The notes: a model not told the origin generated them from the sequence alone. A stretch of 10,661 nt of DNA from Actinomycetota bacterium (GCA_016649525.1 JAENXM010000046.1:1-10661); one strand, 5' to 3'. Counted from the first letter of the stretch, positions 1 to 7,082 are shown. Numbers and translations: made by a program.

Positions 1-356
1 CGGGCGGTCGCGGGGTGAAAGCCTCGAGGAAAGTCCGGACTCCACAGGGCAGGGTGCTGGATAACGTCCAGGCGGGGCAACCCGACGGATAGCGCCACAG
101 AAAAGAAAAGACCCGCCGCCTCCAGGCGAGCGGGTTAAGCTGAAACGGTGGTGTAAGAGACCACCAGCGGTCCGGTGACGGGCCGGCTTGGCAAGCCCCA
201 CCCGGAGCGATGCCAAATAGGGGAGTTTGCGGTGGCCCGCCGCGTAAGACTCCCGGGTAGGCAGCTAGAGGCCCACGGCAACGCGGGCCCCAGATAGATG
301 GCCGCCGCCGCCCGCTTCAGGGCGGCACAGAATCCGGCTTACAGGCTGGCTTTCCC
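1..356 (+). ncRNA. rnpB: RNase P RNA, bacterial type A, 5' truncated by window edge
   Basis: This is the catalytic RNA of ribonuclease P, which removes 5' leaders from pre-tRNAs. The universally conserved core is visible: the P4/CR-I strand GAGGAAAGTCC at 26-36, the AGGGTGCTGGATAACGTCCAGG segment region at 51-72, the CAAATAGGGG segment near 214-223, the tRNA-CCA binding loop L15 with GGU at 256-258 (in CCCGGGTAGGC), and the 3' CR-V strand ACAGAATCCGGCTTA at 327-341. The last helix strand, GGCTGGC at 344-350, should pair with a P1 strand that is not in the window. By comparison with E. coli, roughly 30-40 nt of the 5' end (P1, part of P2/P3) are missing. The 3' end is set near 356 by analogy. 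No strong terminator with a T-tract follows, and the convergent gene on the other strand ends at 365. Confidence 0.96.
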
Positions 357-364
357 CTTTGCTA

Positions 365-1201
365 TTAACGCGTGGTGCCAGCATCAGGCCGGCCGCTTCC
401 CCTGATGTCGGTACGCGCCCCTATACGCTCGAGGATGATGCTCTCCGTATCGACCGCGGGATCGAGCCGGATATGGATGTTACCGCGGGGGCATGCGTCA
501 GCGCACCGCCCACACCCCTTGCAGAAGTCCGCGAATACGGGACCCTCCTCCCCGAGCTCTATCGCACCGAGGAAACAGGCTTCGGCGCAGGTCCCGCAGG
601 CTGCGCAGTCGCCGCCCGTGGTCATCACGAGGCCGGGTAGCCGGATGATACGGTCGCGGTACGCGACCGGCCCCTTCTTCATGTCGCTTCGGAAAGCGCA
701 GCAGCAGTTGCAGCAGAAGCATACCGCCAGCATCTTGCGATAATCGATACTAAACAGAGAGGCATCGAAGGAGCTGTGGACGATGGAGGGAATAAGCTCC
801 TCGCCGCGGGCCGTCGTCACGTGCTCCATCGCCTCCCGGGCGCTCACGGGCCTGCCGAGCTCCGGGTCGATGTCCCCCGCTGCGTCGCCCAGGAATATGC
901 AGCCTATGTCCCTGGGGTAGTTGCCACACTTGTTGCCGGTGCGACAGGGGCAGTGATTGAGAACAAAGCGTTTCGAGGCCCGGTCAACGAAGTCCCCGAT
1001 TATCTGGTAGGGAAGGATGCTTTCGGGGAGGTCGTCAATAGCCTCGCCGACCGGGATGTAGGTGGCGTAGACATTTTCCTCGTTGTACAGAATGGGCCCG
1101 ACGAGCCTGTCGATGACCGGCAGGCGCGAGATCTTTTTCTGGACGTTGCCGAGACGCCAGAGCTTCATATTGATCTTGAACCATATCCTGGACCATTTCA
1201 C
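365..1201 (-). CDS. Cysteine-rich 4Fe-4S dicluster ferredoxin-like protein
   Basis: A 278-aa protein with no signal peptide and 18 cysteines, probably a cytoplasmic or membrane-associated electron-transfer protein. The C-terminal part is a classic two-cluster ferredoxin domain: C199-x2-C202-x2-C205-x3-C209 and C227-x2-C230-x2-C233-x3-C237 followed by Pro. Upstream lie two further cysteine groups: HCPCR with C84, C86, C92 and C101, and a dense CFCCNCCC block at 161-168. These may hold one more Fe-S cluster or another metal centre (inference). The GTG start at 1201 is supported by AAGGAG eight bases upstream; this site overlaps the end of the preceding gene, whose stop is 14 nt away. The gene is last in a four-gene minus-strand cluster. 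Its stop lies about 8 nt from the 3' end of the convergent rnpB. The redox partner is unknown. A ferredoxin domain is certain; the role of the N-terminal 190 residues is not. Confidence 0.9.
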   Translation of the reverse strand: MKWSRIWFKINMKLWRLGNVQKKISRLPVIDRLVGPILYNEENVYATYIPVGEAIDDLPESILPYQIIGDFVDRASKRFVLNHCPCRTGNKCGNYPRDIGCIFLGDAAGDIDPELGRPVSAREAMEHVTTARGEELIPSIVHSSFDASLFSIDYRKMLAVCFCCNCCCAFRSDMKKGPVAYRDRIIRLPGLVMTTGGDCAACGTCAEACFLGAIELGEEGPVFADFCKGCGRCADACPRGNIHIRLDPAVDTESIILERIGARTDIRGSGRPDAGTTR

Positions 1202-1215
1202 GGGTCTGTCTCCTT

Positions 1216-3099
1216 CTAGAACGCCCGGACACTGAGGAAACAGCTGAATATCAGGGCTGTAAAGAGCGAAATCGCCAGGGAAGTGGCGAATACACTGTAA
1301 TCCCTGCGGCGCGCGGCGAGGGCCAGTGCGCTTATCGGGAGGAAGATGACAAAGCCCGCGACCATGACCGCGGGAACGAGGGGGACGCTCATCCCGTGGG
1401 AGCTTCCGATGAGATATAGAGGATTGGAGACGAGCGGGATGAAGGCGATCCCCAGCGCGAATCCCCGGACCGCTGATTCGGCGAGGATGTAGGACAGCCT
1501 CTTTAGGCGGCTGTCCATCCGGCCGAAAGCGGGCAGGAAGAAGTAGTGGAAGTACTCCTGCTGGGCCCAGAGCCCGAATGTAAGCACGGAGGCCAGGATA
1601 AAGAAGGCCGACCCCGAGGTCGGTGTGCCGCGCGTGAGGAAAAGGCCGTGGGCGGTGGGCGCGTAGAGCGCGAGAAAGACCACGAACGGTGTGACCCCCA
1701 GGAGGACTGACCAGGCCAGGTTAACACCTGTCGCGGCCGACGGCCTGTTCATGCCGATGTTACCCCAGCGTTTGGCCCCTATCAGAAGCAGGAGGATGAG
1801 GGCGGCCGGCAGGAGCAGTATTGTGCATCCCAGCGTTGCGCTGCTCAAAACGTCGGCGCCGAAGAACGGTACGAATGCACGAAGCCCGGCGATTCGCGCG
1901 AACGGAAGAGATGCGACCGAGACCGCGGTGAAGAGAACGGCTGCCGCTATCGCGAGCCCTGCGGCGGCGCCGCGCCCCCGCGGCCTGTAAGGGGCAGGGT
2001 CTGACCACGGCCCGGGCTCCTTTCTTGCCGAGCGCAGCAGGTAAAGCACGGCAAGGCCGAAGAGGAAGAAACCCAGCATTATCAGGAGCTGGCCCAGATA
2101 CCGGAGCGCCGCTCCCGGGCGGGCAACACCCGGTGATGGCAGCCTGAAAGTGGTGAAGAGCCAGCGCGCGAGCGCGGTCCAGACCTGCAGGCTGTAAGCC
2201 TCGGAGAGGTGCGAGTCGTCAGTGACCACCAGGCGCCGCGCAGTACCGTTCGCGAAGCTCCCGTACGTCCTGCCCGGTATGACCCGTGGGAGCCCCGTAG
2301 CCATACTCATCACCGCTTCCGCCTCCGCGACCGGCTGGACCGAGTCCCTGTTCCCGATTATGAGCAGGAAGTTGGGCGGCCTGTTTTCATCCATGTGGCT
2401 TATGACGTCGCGGCGGGCCAGGTCCCCGGGGTCGTTCACGTCGAAGCGGCGCGAGTAGGTGAGAAAGGGCCAGAGCTTCACCATGAAATCTTCGGCAGGA
2501 CCGAAGGTGTACAGCATGGCCTGCTTCCGTCCGGCCTGGCAGCCGATAGCCACCACTGCCTTTATCCTGTCTCCACTCTGGTAGATGCCCGCGGTCGTAA
2601 CGGCGGTGCCGCCCAGAGAATGTCCCGCTGCGGCGATTCGCTGCGGGTCGACATCTGGCAAACGCGAAAGGTAGTCCGCGGCTGCCCAGACGTCGCGCCT
2701 CTCTGAAAGGCCCATGTCGTTTGCCCCGCCCGTCGCCCCGTGCCCTCTCATGTCGATGGCGAGGACCACCAGACCCTGCCTCGATAGCTCCCGGCACTGC
2801 GCCAGGTATGCTTCCTTGGAGAGCAGTACCCCGTGGCAGAAGACCACCGCGGGGGCAGGCACCGCTGCCGGCTTTTCAGGAAGGACCAGCAGCCCGCTTA
2901 CCTTTCGTGGGGGAGATTCGTACGGCGCGGTTCCGAAGCTGACCCGTTTCAGGGTCACTCCCGGGAAAGTCTTGACGTACACGGAGAGTGTACCGGCGAC
3001 CGCGAGAAAGAGCCCGCTGAGGGCGAGGACGGCCGCCGCCTTCTTAAGGCGCTTCTTGTACCGGGTTGAGGCAGTCACCTTGACGCTCAGCACCTTCAT
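1216..3099 (-). CDS. Alpha/beta hydrolase fused to a polytopic membrane domain
   Basis: A 627-aa membrane protein. After a basic N-terminus comes one membrane segment (about 20-42). An alpha/beta hydrolase domain follows (about 60-320), with the oxyanion HG at 89-90, the nucleophile in GHSLGG (S161), the acid in GNRD (D252) and the histidine in DDSH (H297), so the catalytic triad looks intact. From about 330 to the end there are roughly eight hydrophobic segments. The hydrolase domain is therefore probably placed on the outer face of the membrane by the N-terminal anchor, and the C-terminal half forms a membrane bundle of unknown role. The substrate is not known; esterase/dienelactone-hydrolase-like or peptidase-like activity is possible. 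ATG at 3099 is chosen (GAGGTG about 11 nt upstream); a TTG at 3129 is in frame but has no RBS. The start lies inside the end of the cation transporter gene (56-nt overlap), which suggests translational coupling. Confidence 0.87.
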   Translation of the reverse strand: MKVLSVKVTASTRYKKRLKKAAAVLALSGLFLAVAGTLSVYVKTFPGVTLKRVSFGTAPYESPPRKVSGLLVLPEKPAAVPAPAVVFCHGVLLSKEAYLAQCRELSRQGLVVLAIDMRGHGATGGANDMGLSERRDVWAAADYLSRLPDVDPQRIAAAGHSLGGTAVTTAGIYQSGDRIKAVVAIGCQAGRKQAMLYTFGPAEDFMVKLWPFLTYSRRFDVNDPGDLARRDVISHMDENRPPNFLLIIGNRDSVQPVAEAEAVMSMATGLPRVIPGRTYGSFANGTARRLVVTDDSHLSEAYSLQVWTALARWLFTTFRLPSPGVARPGAALRYLGQLLIMLGFFLFGLAVLYLLRSARKEPGPWSDPAPYRPRGRGAAAGLAIAAAVLFTAVSVASLPFARIAGLRAFVPFFGADVLSSATLGCTILLLPAALILLLLIGAKRWGNIGMNRPSAATGVNLAWSVLLGVTPFVVFLALYAPTAHGLFLTRGTPTSGSAFFILASVLTFGLWAQQEYFHYFFLPAFGRMDSRLKRLSYILAESAVRGFALGIAFIPLVSNPLYLIGSSHGMSVPLVPAVMVAGFVIFLPISALALAARRRDYSVFATSLAISLFTALIFSCFLSVRAF

Positions 3100-3991
3100 C
3101 TTGAGTCGGGCACCTCGCGGCGCACTCAATCTGTATCGTCGGGTGTATTATGTTGAATCTTTCCTCGAGCCTCTCGTTTATTTCTTCCATTATCATAGAG
3201 CATTCGCTCAAAGCCCTGTCTGCCGCCTCGACGTGTCCGCTCAGCGCGTAGACGCCCGAGCCGAGCTCCCAGACGTGGAGGTGGTGCACCGCCTGGACGC
3301 CGGGTATCGACTCGATGGTAGCCTGCACCTCGGCCATGTCGATCTGCCGCGGGACCGATTCCAGGAGGACGTCCGTCGCTTCCCTGATGATCCCCCAGGC
3401 CGCGTACACGATGAACGCGCTTATGACCAGGGCTATGATGGGATCGGCGTAATACCATCTGGTGAATAATATGATGACTCCGGCAACGAGCACGCCGAGG
3501 GAAACACCCGCGTCCGCGACCATGTGGAGGAACGCGCTCTTTATGTTGAGGTCGTGCCTGTGCGAGAAAAGCATCCAGGCTACCAGGCTGTTGATGACGA
3601 ACGCGGCTATCCCGACCGTGAAGATGGTCGCCCCGCTCACAGGCCTTATGTGGATCATGCGGATGATGGCCTCGTAGGCCAGGATGCCCGCGATCGCCAC
3701 CAGGCCGACCGAGTTGGCGAGCGCGGTAAGGATGCCAACGCGCCCGTACCCGAACGTCCTGCGCTCGGTGGGTGCCCTGGCCATCATGTAGACCGCGAAG
3801 AGAGAAAGGCCGACTGCCAGTGTGTCCGCGGCGTTGTGCGCCGCGTCGGAAACTAGCGCGAGGCTCCCGGTGATCAAGCCCACGGCTGCTTCGGCAGCGA
3901 CGAGGCTCAGCCCGAGGGCGATGCCCAGCTTGAGCCTTCTCGTAGCGGACCTGAAGTCTTTTCCTCTGGACTGGACGTTCTTACCGGCCAT
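3044..3991 (-). CDS. Cation diffusion facilitator (CzcD/ZitB-like metal efflux transporter)
   Basis: A 315-aa inner-membrane antiporter of the CDF family, which exports divalent metals (Zn, Cd or Co) in exchange for protons. The length is typical. Six transmembrane segments are visible between about 20 and 215. The family metal site is present: SDAAHNAAD in TM2 (D49, H52, D56) and HMVAD in TM5 (H156, D160); the His/Asp pattern in both helices is that of zinc-type members. A short His-containing loop (HRHD, 144-147) precedes TM5, and a cytoplasmic domain (about 216-290) contains HHLHVW, typical of the CDF C-terminal dimerisation fold. The last 25 residues, with three cysteines (CAARC, then C), extend beyond the usual fold and overlap the next gene's start. 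ATG at 3991 lies 18 nt after the upstream stop with only a weak RBS, so it may depend on translation of the upstream gene. Confidence 0.93.
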   Translation of the reverse strand: MAGKNVQSRGKDFRSATRRLKLGIALGLSLVAAEAAVGLITGSLALVSDAAHNAADTLAVGLSLFAVYMMARAPTERRTFGYGRVGILTALANSVGLVAIAGILAYEAIIRMIHIRPVSGATIFTVGIAAFVINSLVAWMLFSHRHDLNIKSAFLHMVADAGVSLGVLVAGVIILFTRWYYADPIIALVISAFIVYAAWGIIREATDVLLESVPRQIDMAEVQATIESIPGVQAVHHLHVWELGSGVYALSGHVEAADRALSECSMIMEEINERLEERFNIIHPTIQIECAARCPTQDEGAERQGDCLNPVQEAP

Positions 3992-4009
3992 GTTCTCAGC
4001 GATCCGAGG

Positions 4010-4987
4010 CTACTTCCCGGCGAGGTATTCCGGTACCCAGGCCTCGACCGCCTCCATCGCCTCCTCGTACGATACCCTGGTCGACCACCCGAGCTTCTCG
4101 CGCGCACGCGTCGTGTCCACGTCGTTGTCGTAGCCCATGACCCCGACCGCCAGCCTTGTGATGGGAGGTCTGGCAGGGAAGAAGGGCGCGTACGCGAGCT
4201 CAAGCAGATGCCCGACGACCCATGCGATGCGCGCGGGCATGCTGCCCAGCGGCTTCTTTCCGACGAGCGAGCCGATTCGTTCCATGTACTCCTTCCAGGT
4301 GACCTCGTAGTCGTCACGGAGGTTATAAGCTCGCCCACGTGCCTTTTCACTGTCGGCCGCGAGCACTATCCCGTCCACGAGGTTGTCAACGTAGACGAAG
4401 CTGGTGGAATACCTGCCCCCGTCGCACAGGGGCACGGGGCCGCGCAGGAAGGCGTCGATGAGGCCCGCGACCCAGACGCTCCTGGGCCCGAGGACGTTGG
4501 CGGGCCTTATGATAGTGTAATCGGTATCTGTGCCGAAAGTGTAGCCTTTTACCACCATCTCTCCGTATATCTTGGTATCGGCGTACGGCACGCCGCAGAG
4601 ATCCTGCGGCGCGTCCTCGGTGAACCCCTTCATGTGCCGGCCGAACCCGTAAGCCGCAATCGAGCTCACGTGGACGAAGCGGCCGACCCTGCCCACGCAG
4701 TGCTCGAGGAGGTTCGCGGTCCCCTGCACCATTATGCCGCGGAACATGTCCATGCTCCCCCAGTCCGCCACCCTCGCTGCGAGGTGGAAGACGCAGTCGA
4801 TGTCCTGAGCAACGCCGTCGAGTGTCTCGGGCCTCGTTATGTCACCTCGTGCGATCTCTATCCCTTCAAGGTCACCGGTCGGCTCGTCGGGAAGGAAAAG
4901 TCCACGGACAGTGTCCCCTCTCTCGAGCAGCTTCTTGCAGAGGCGCGAACCGATCGCGCCGCCGGCTCCTGTGACGAGTGCCTTCAT
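4010..4987 (-). CDS. NAD(P)-dependent epimerase/dehydratase, extended SDR family
   Basis: A 325-aa soluble oxidoreductase with a Rossmann fold. The N-terminal dinucleotide motif is TGAGGAIG (G7, G10, G13). D49 and the FHLAA segment at 67-71 follow the usual extended-SDR order. The catalytic residues are S108/S109 in HVSS, Y135 and K139 (YADTK), with RPANVLGP after it, a segment that helps shape the substrate pocket. The general look is that of the 3-beta-hydroxysteroid dehydrogenase/isomerase and dihydroflavonol-reductase-like branch of nucleotide-sugar epimerases; the exact substrate (sugar nucleotide, sterol-like or other carbonyl) cannot be read from the sequence. ATG at 4987 follows a very strong GGAGGGGG Shine-Dalgarno site eight bases upstream. 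It is the first gene of the minus-strand cluster and so probably carries the cluster's promoter just upstream. Confidence 0.92.
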   Translation of the reverse strand: MKALVTGAGGAIGSRLCKKLLERGDTVRGLFLPDEPTGDLEGIEIARGDITRPETLDGVAQDIDCVFHLAARVADWGSMDMFRGIMVQGTANLLEHCVGRVGRFVHVSSIAAYGFGRHMKGFTEDAPQDLCGVPYADTKIYGEMVVKGYTFGTDTDYTIIRPANVLGPRSVWVAGLIDAFLRGPVPLCDGGRYSTSFVYVDNLVDGIVLAADSEKARGRAYNLRDDYEVTWKEYMERIGSLVGKKPLGSMPARIAWVVGHLLELAYAPFFPARPPITRLAVGVMGYDNDVDTTRAREKLGWSTRVSYEEAMEAVEAWVPEYLAGK

Positions 4988-5023
4988 GTCGTTAACCCCC
5001 TCCAGGTAGTATGGATTTTTTTA

Positions 5024-5029
5024 ATTCTA
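5024..5029 (-). promoter_or_regulatory. Putative -10 box for the minus-strand cluster
   Basis: Read on the minus strand this is TAGAAT (5 of 6 to the TATAAT consensus). It would give a transcript start near 5017 and a leader of about 30 nt that includes the GGAGGGGG ribosome site of the epimerase gene. The best -35 candidate at 17-nt spacing is poor (TTCCTG). The position, in a short A/T-rich patch of an otherwise G+C-rich sequence, is the main support. Confidence 0.35.
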
Positions 5030-5078
5030 CAACCAAGTCCGTGGGTCAGGAAGTGGGTGCGGTAGACCAAGGTAGTTA

Positions 5079-5084
5079 TATAAT
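5079..5084 (+). promoter_or_regulatory. Putative -10 box (TATAAT) for the lipoprotein-cupin unit
   Basis: A perfect TATAAT stands in the divergent intergenic region, 52 nt upstream of the lipoprotein ATG, giving a predicted leader of about 45 nt. No good TTGACA-like hexamer is seen at 16-18 nt spacing (GGTGCG at 17), so it may need an activator or a different sigma factor. Copies of ACCAAG lie on both sides of it (see findings). Confidence 0.45.
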
Positions 5085-5135
5085 CTAACAGGTACCAAGT
5101 CGTGTCTAAGCCGGCTCGATTCCAGGAGGGATCAT

Positions 5136-5888
5136 ATGAGGAAGCGCATACACTTTGTCTCGGTAACCGTGGCGCTGGTTGCGGCGGCCGCCCTGATTGC
5201 GACGGGATGCGGCGGGACGAGCGTAAACGTGGATTTCACGCGGTCCGAGCGGAATCCGGTGATCGTCTATCAGAGGACGCAGGCCCTTCCACCGGTTTAC
5301 GAAGCAAGAGGGCCTGACCTTATCATCTACGGAAACGGCACGGCTTTCCTCATGACGGGATCGACGGACATCAAGCGCGGCAGTTTCAGCCACGAGGAAC
5401 TGAAGAAACTGGTCACCTCGATCGTCGACCAAGGATTCTTCGAATTGAGGACGAAAGGCGAGAAACCGCCGCTGGGCGGTGATACGGACAGCGTGACCGT
5501 GATCTTGAAGAAAAAGTCGAGGACCGTGTCCGCGGGCGCCGCGACGGCCACCAGCCCGTTCAAGGACATCGTTGAACAGTTGAGGAACCTGAAGATACCG
5601 AAGGAGGAGGAGTACATTCCAGACAACCTCGTTTTATACGCCAGTGTCTTCCAGGGCGAACCGCCGGCGGGAGCCACTATCCTCGACTGGAACCTGGACC
5701 CGTCGCTTCTCCAGGCCGCGTCACAGGCGGAAGCACCCGGTACCGGTGTTTCCGGGGCTCAGGCGCAATCGGTCTGGAGCGCACTCAAGCAGGCTCCCGG
5801 GTCGATCGACGAGGTCTACTGGAGGGCGGGGGACAGGATTTACGCGCGGGTGCTGGCGATTCCCCAGTTCCCGATGCCCGGGGTCTAG
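5136..5888 (+). CDS. Predicted secreted lipoprotein, function unknown
   Basis: A 250-aa protein with a clear lipoprotein signal: basic MRKR, a hydrophobic core at 8-22, then ATGC with the lipidation cysteine at C25. It should be anchored to the outer face of the membrane. The mature part contains a segment at about 60-105 (DLIIYGNGTAFL, then SFSHEELKKLVTSI and GFFEL) whose pattern of a short strand pair and a helix recalls small extracytoplasmic domains of other actinobacterial secreted proteins; this resemblance is from memory and weak. The C-terminal 70 residues (Ala/Gln-rich linker, then DEVYWRAGDRIYARVL) show no recognised motif. ATG at 5136 is fixed by AGGAGGG at 5124-5130. A small cupin gene follows after 28 nt on the same strand, so the two are probably co-transcribed. 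Confidence 0.85.
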   Translation: MRKRIHFVSVTVALVAAAALIATGCGGTSVNVDFTRSERNPVIVYQRTQALPPVYEARGPDLIIYGNGTAFLMTGSTDIKRGSFSHEELKKLVTSIVDQGFFELRTKGEKPPLGGDTDSVTVILKKKSRTVSAGAATATSPFKDIVEQLRNLKIPKEEEYIPDNLVLYASVFQGEPPAGATILDWNLDPSLLQAASQAEAPGTGVSGAQAQSVWSALKQAPGSIDEVYWRAGDRIYARVLAIPQFPMPGV

Positions 5889-5916
5889 AGGTCCCGGGGC
5901 GGGGAGGCACATATCC

Positions 5917-6273
5917 GTGAGTGAGAAAAAGCCGACCGCGAAGGTGGTGCATTATGCAGACGTGCCGGCCGCGGAGTTCGGTGACGAGGCGCCCGGCGTC
6001 TCGATACGGCTCTTGATCGACGCGGAGCACGACGGCGCCCCCGTGTACGTACTTCGGATGATAGAGGTCTCCCCGGGCTGCAGTACCCCGGACCACCGTC
6101 ATCCGTTCGAGCACGAGAACTTCGTGGTCGAGGGAACGGGGGAGGTCGTGATCGAGGGCGAATGTCATAAGGTAGCGGAGGGTGACGTGGTGTTCGTCCC
6201 GCCGGACGTTCAGCATACTTACAGGAACACCGGGGAAGGGACCCTCAGGTTCCTCTGCGGCATCCCTAAGTGA
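5917..6273 (+). CDS. Small single-domain cupin protein
   Basis: A 118-aa cytoplasmic beta-barrel protein with both cupin motifs. Motif 1 is around H60-R-H62 and E67, ending at G73; motif 2 is G89-D-V-V-F-V-P with H100 and N104. The 3-His/1-Glu metal site (H60, H62, E67, H100) is therefore intact, and a divalent metal is likely bound. Such small cupins may be isomerases, dioxygenases or sensor proteins; nothing here decides which. The reading frame is open much further upstream (to 5644), but GTG at 5917 is chosen because GGGGAGG lies at 5901-5907 and because upstream codons overlap the lipoprotein gene out of frame. The TGA stop at 6271-6273 is also the first three bases of a perfect palindrome. 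Confidence 0.9.
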   Translation: MSEKKPTAKVVHYADVPAAEFGDEAPGVSIRLLIDAEHDGAPVYVLRMIEVSPGCSTPDHRHPFEHENFVVEGTGEVVIEGECHKVAEGDVVFVPPDVQHTYRNTGEGTLRFLCGIPK

Positions 6274-6303
6274 CACATTTGGTGCCTGGCACCAAATGTG
6301 TCA
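6271..6303. repeat. Perfect 33-nt palindrome between convergent genes
   Basis: The 16-nt arm TGACACATTTGGTGCC at 6271-6286 is followed by a single T at 6287 and then by its exact reverse complement at 6288-6303. It lies between the cupin gene (+) and a hydrolase gene (-), overlapping the cupin stop codon and ending 12 nt before the hydrolase stop. As RNA it folds into a hairpin from either strand, so it could end transcription in both directions. Neither side has the T-run expected of a classical intrinsic terminator, so a REP-like dispersed element is an equally good reading. Confidence 0.85.
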
Positions 6304-6315
6304 AAGGCGCAGATC

Positions 6316-7068
6316 TCAGATACTGTCCAGCCAGGCCCGGATGCGGCGGCCGTATTCAGGGCCGGCGGCTATCGACACATCGTTGTGCCCCGCGCCCTCG
6401 ACCAGGAACAGTTCCTTCGGCTCACCGGCGGCCTCGAAGAGCGCGAGACCTTCCTCCACCGGGATCAGAGCGTCCACCTCGCCGTGGATGACCATGACAG
6501 GACAGTCTATCTCCTTTAGCTTCTCGAGCGAGTTGTACGCGTCGACCTCCGGGGCGTACCCGCGGATAAACGGGAACAGGTGTCGGGCCACCGAGGCGAG
6601 GGAGGTAAAGGTCGATTCCAGTATGAGCGCTTTCGGGCCCAGTCCGCGGCAGATATCGCACGCGACCGCGCCTCCGAGAGATTTTCCGAAGACGATTATG
6701 TCGCCCGTTGCGAATCTCTCACCCGCCAGCCAGTCGAGCGCGGCTCGCCCGTCCAGGTAAAGGCCCTCTTCTCGGGGCACCCCCCCGCTCTTTCCGTAGC
6801 CGCGGTAGTCGATCAACAGCATCGCGCACTCCAACGGCGCCAGTTCCCGGTGCACGAGCGACCATGAGTAGACTTCCTGCGCGTTGCCATGGAGGAACAG
6901 GACCGCCGGCCGGTCGCTAGGCCCGGGCCACCAAAGGCCGTGTATTCGTATGCCGTCGGCGGTGTCGAGCCACACTTCCGTTGCCCCGGAAGCCCACGGT
7001 GGAGGGGGCATGTCGGGGGGTATGGGGTCGGGGTAGTAGAGGAACCGCTCGGCGATCTCGTCGGCCAT
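6316..7068 (-). CDS. Alpha/beta hydrolase (serine hydrolase, S33/ABHD17-like)
   Basis: A 250-aa soluble protein that fills the whole alpha/beta hydrolase fold. Visible are the oxyanion turn LHGNAQ (H60-G61), the strand/turn DYRGYGKSGG (about 87-96), the nucleophile elbow GKSLGG (S130), the acid in HGEVD (D199) and the catalytic His in GAGHND (H228). The pattern is closest to the ABHD13/ABHD17 and YqkD-like branch of esterases and thioesterases; the substrate is not known. There is no signal peptide. ATG at 7068 is chosen because GGAGG lies five bases upstream; a GTG two codons earlier would lie on top of that ribosome site. The gene is a single minus-strand unit, convergent with the cupin and divergent from the sigma factor gene. 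It is not closely related to the membrane hydrolase at 1216-3099 beyond the shared fold. Confidence 0.92.
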   Translation of the reverse strand: MADEIAERFLYYPDPIPPDMPPPPWASGATEVWLDTADGIRIHGLWWPGPSDRPAVLFLHGNAQEVYSWSLVHRELAPLECAMLLIDYRGYGKSGGVPREEGLYLDGRAALDWLAGERFATGDIIVFGKSLGGAVACDICRGLGPKALILESTFTSLASVARHLFPFIRGYAPEVDAYNSLEKLKEIDCPVMVIHGEVDALIPVEEGLALFEAAGEPKELFLVEGAGHNDVSIAAGPEYGRRIRAWLDSI

Positions 7069-7082
7069 GTGCACCTCCGGTC

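Noticed and set aside
2209..2706. Plus-strand open frame of 165 codons
   Set aside because: Antisense to the hydrolase domain, with no motif or ribosome site.
2714..3469. Plus-strand open frame of 251 codons
   Set aside because: It lies opposite the hydrolase and CDF genes, whose motifs are unambiguous; its composition is that of a shadow frame.
4208..5065. Long plus-strand open frame (285 codons) opposite the epimerase gene
   Set aside because: It is antisense to a gene with clear SDR motifs and a strong RBS, has no recognised domain, and is explained by high G+C content.
5644..5916. An N-terminal extension of the cupin frame
   Set aside because: It overlaps the lipoprotein gene out of frame, is Arg/Pro-rich as expected of a shadow, and the GTG at 5917 has a good ribosome site.
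5785..6276. Minus-strand open frame of 163 codons
   Set aside because: It overlaps both the lipoprotein end and the cupin gene, which have ribosome sites and motifs; it has none.
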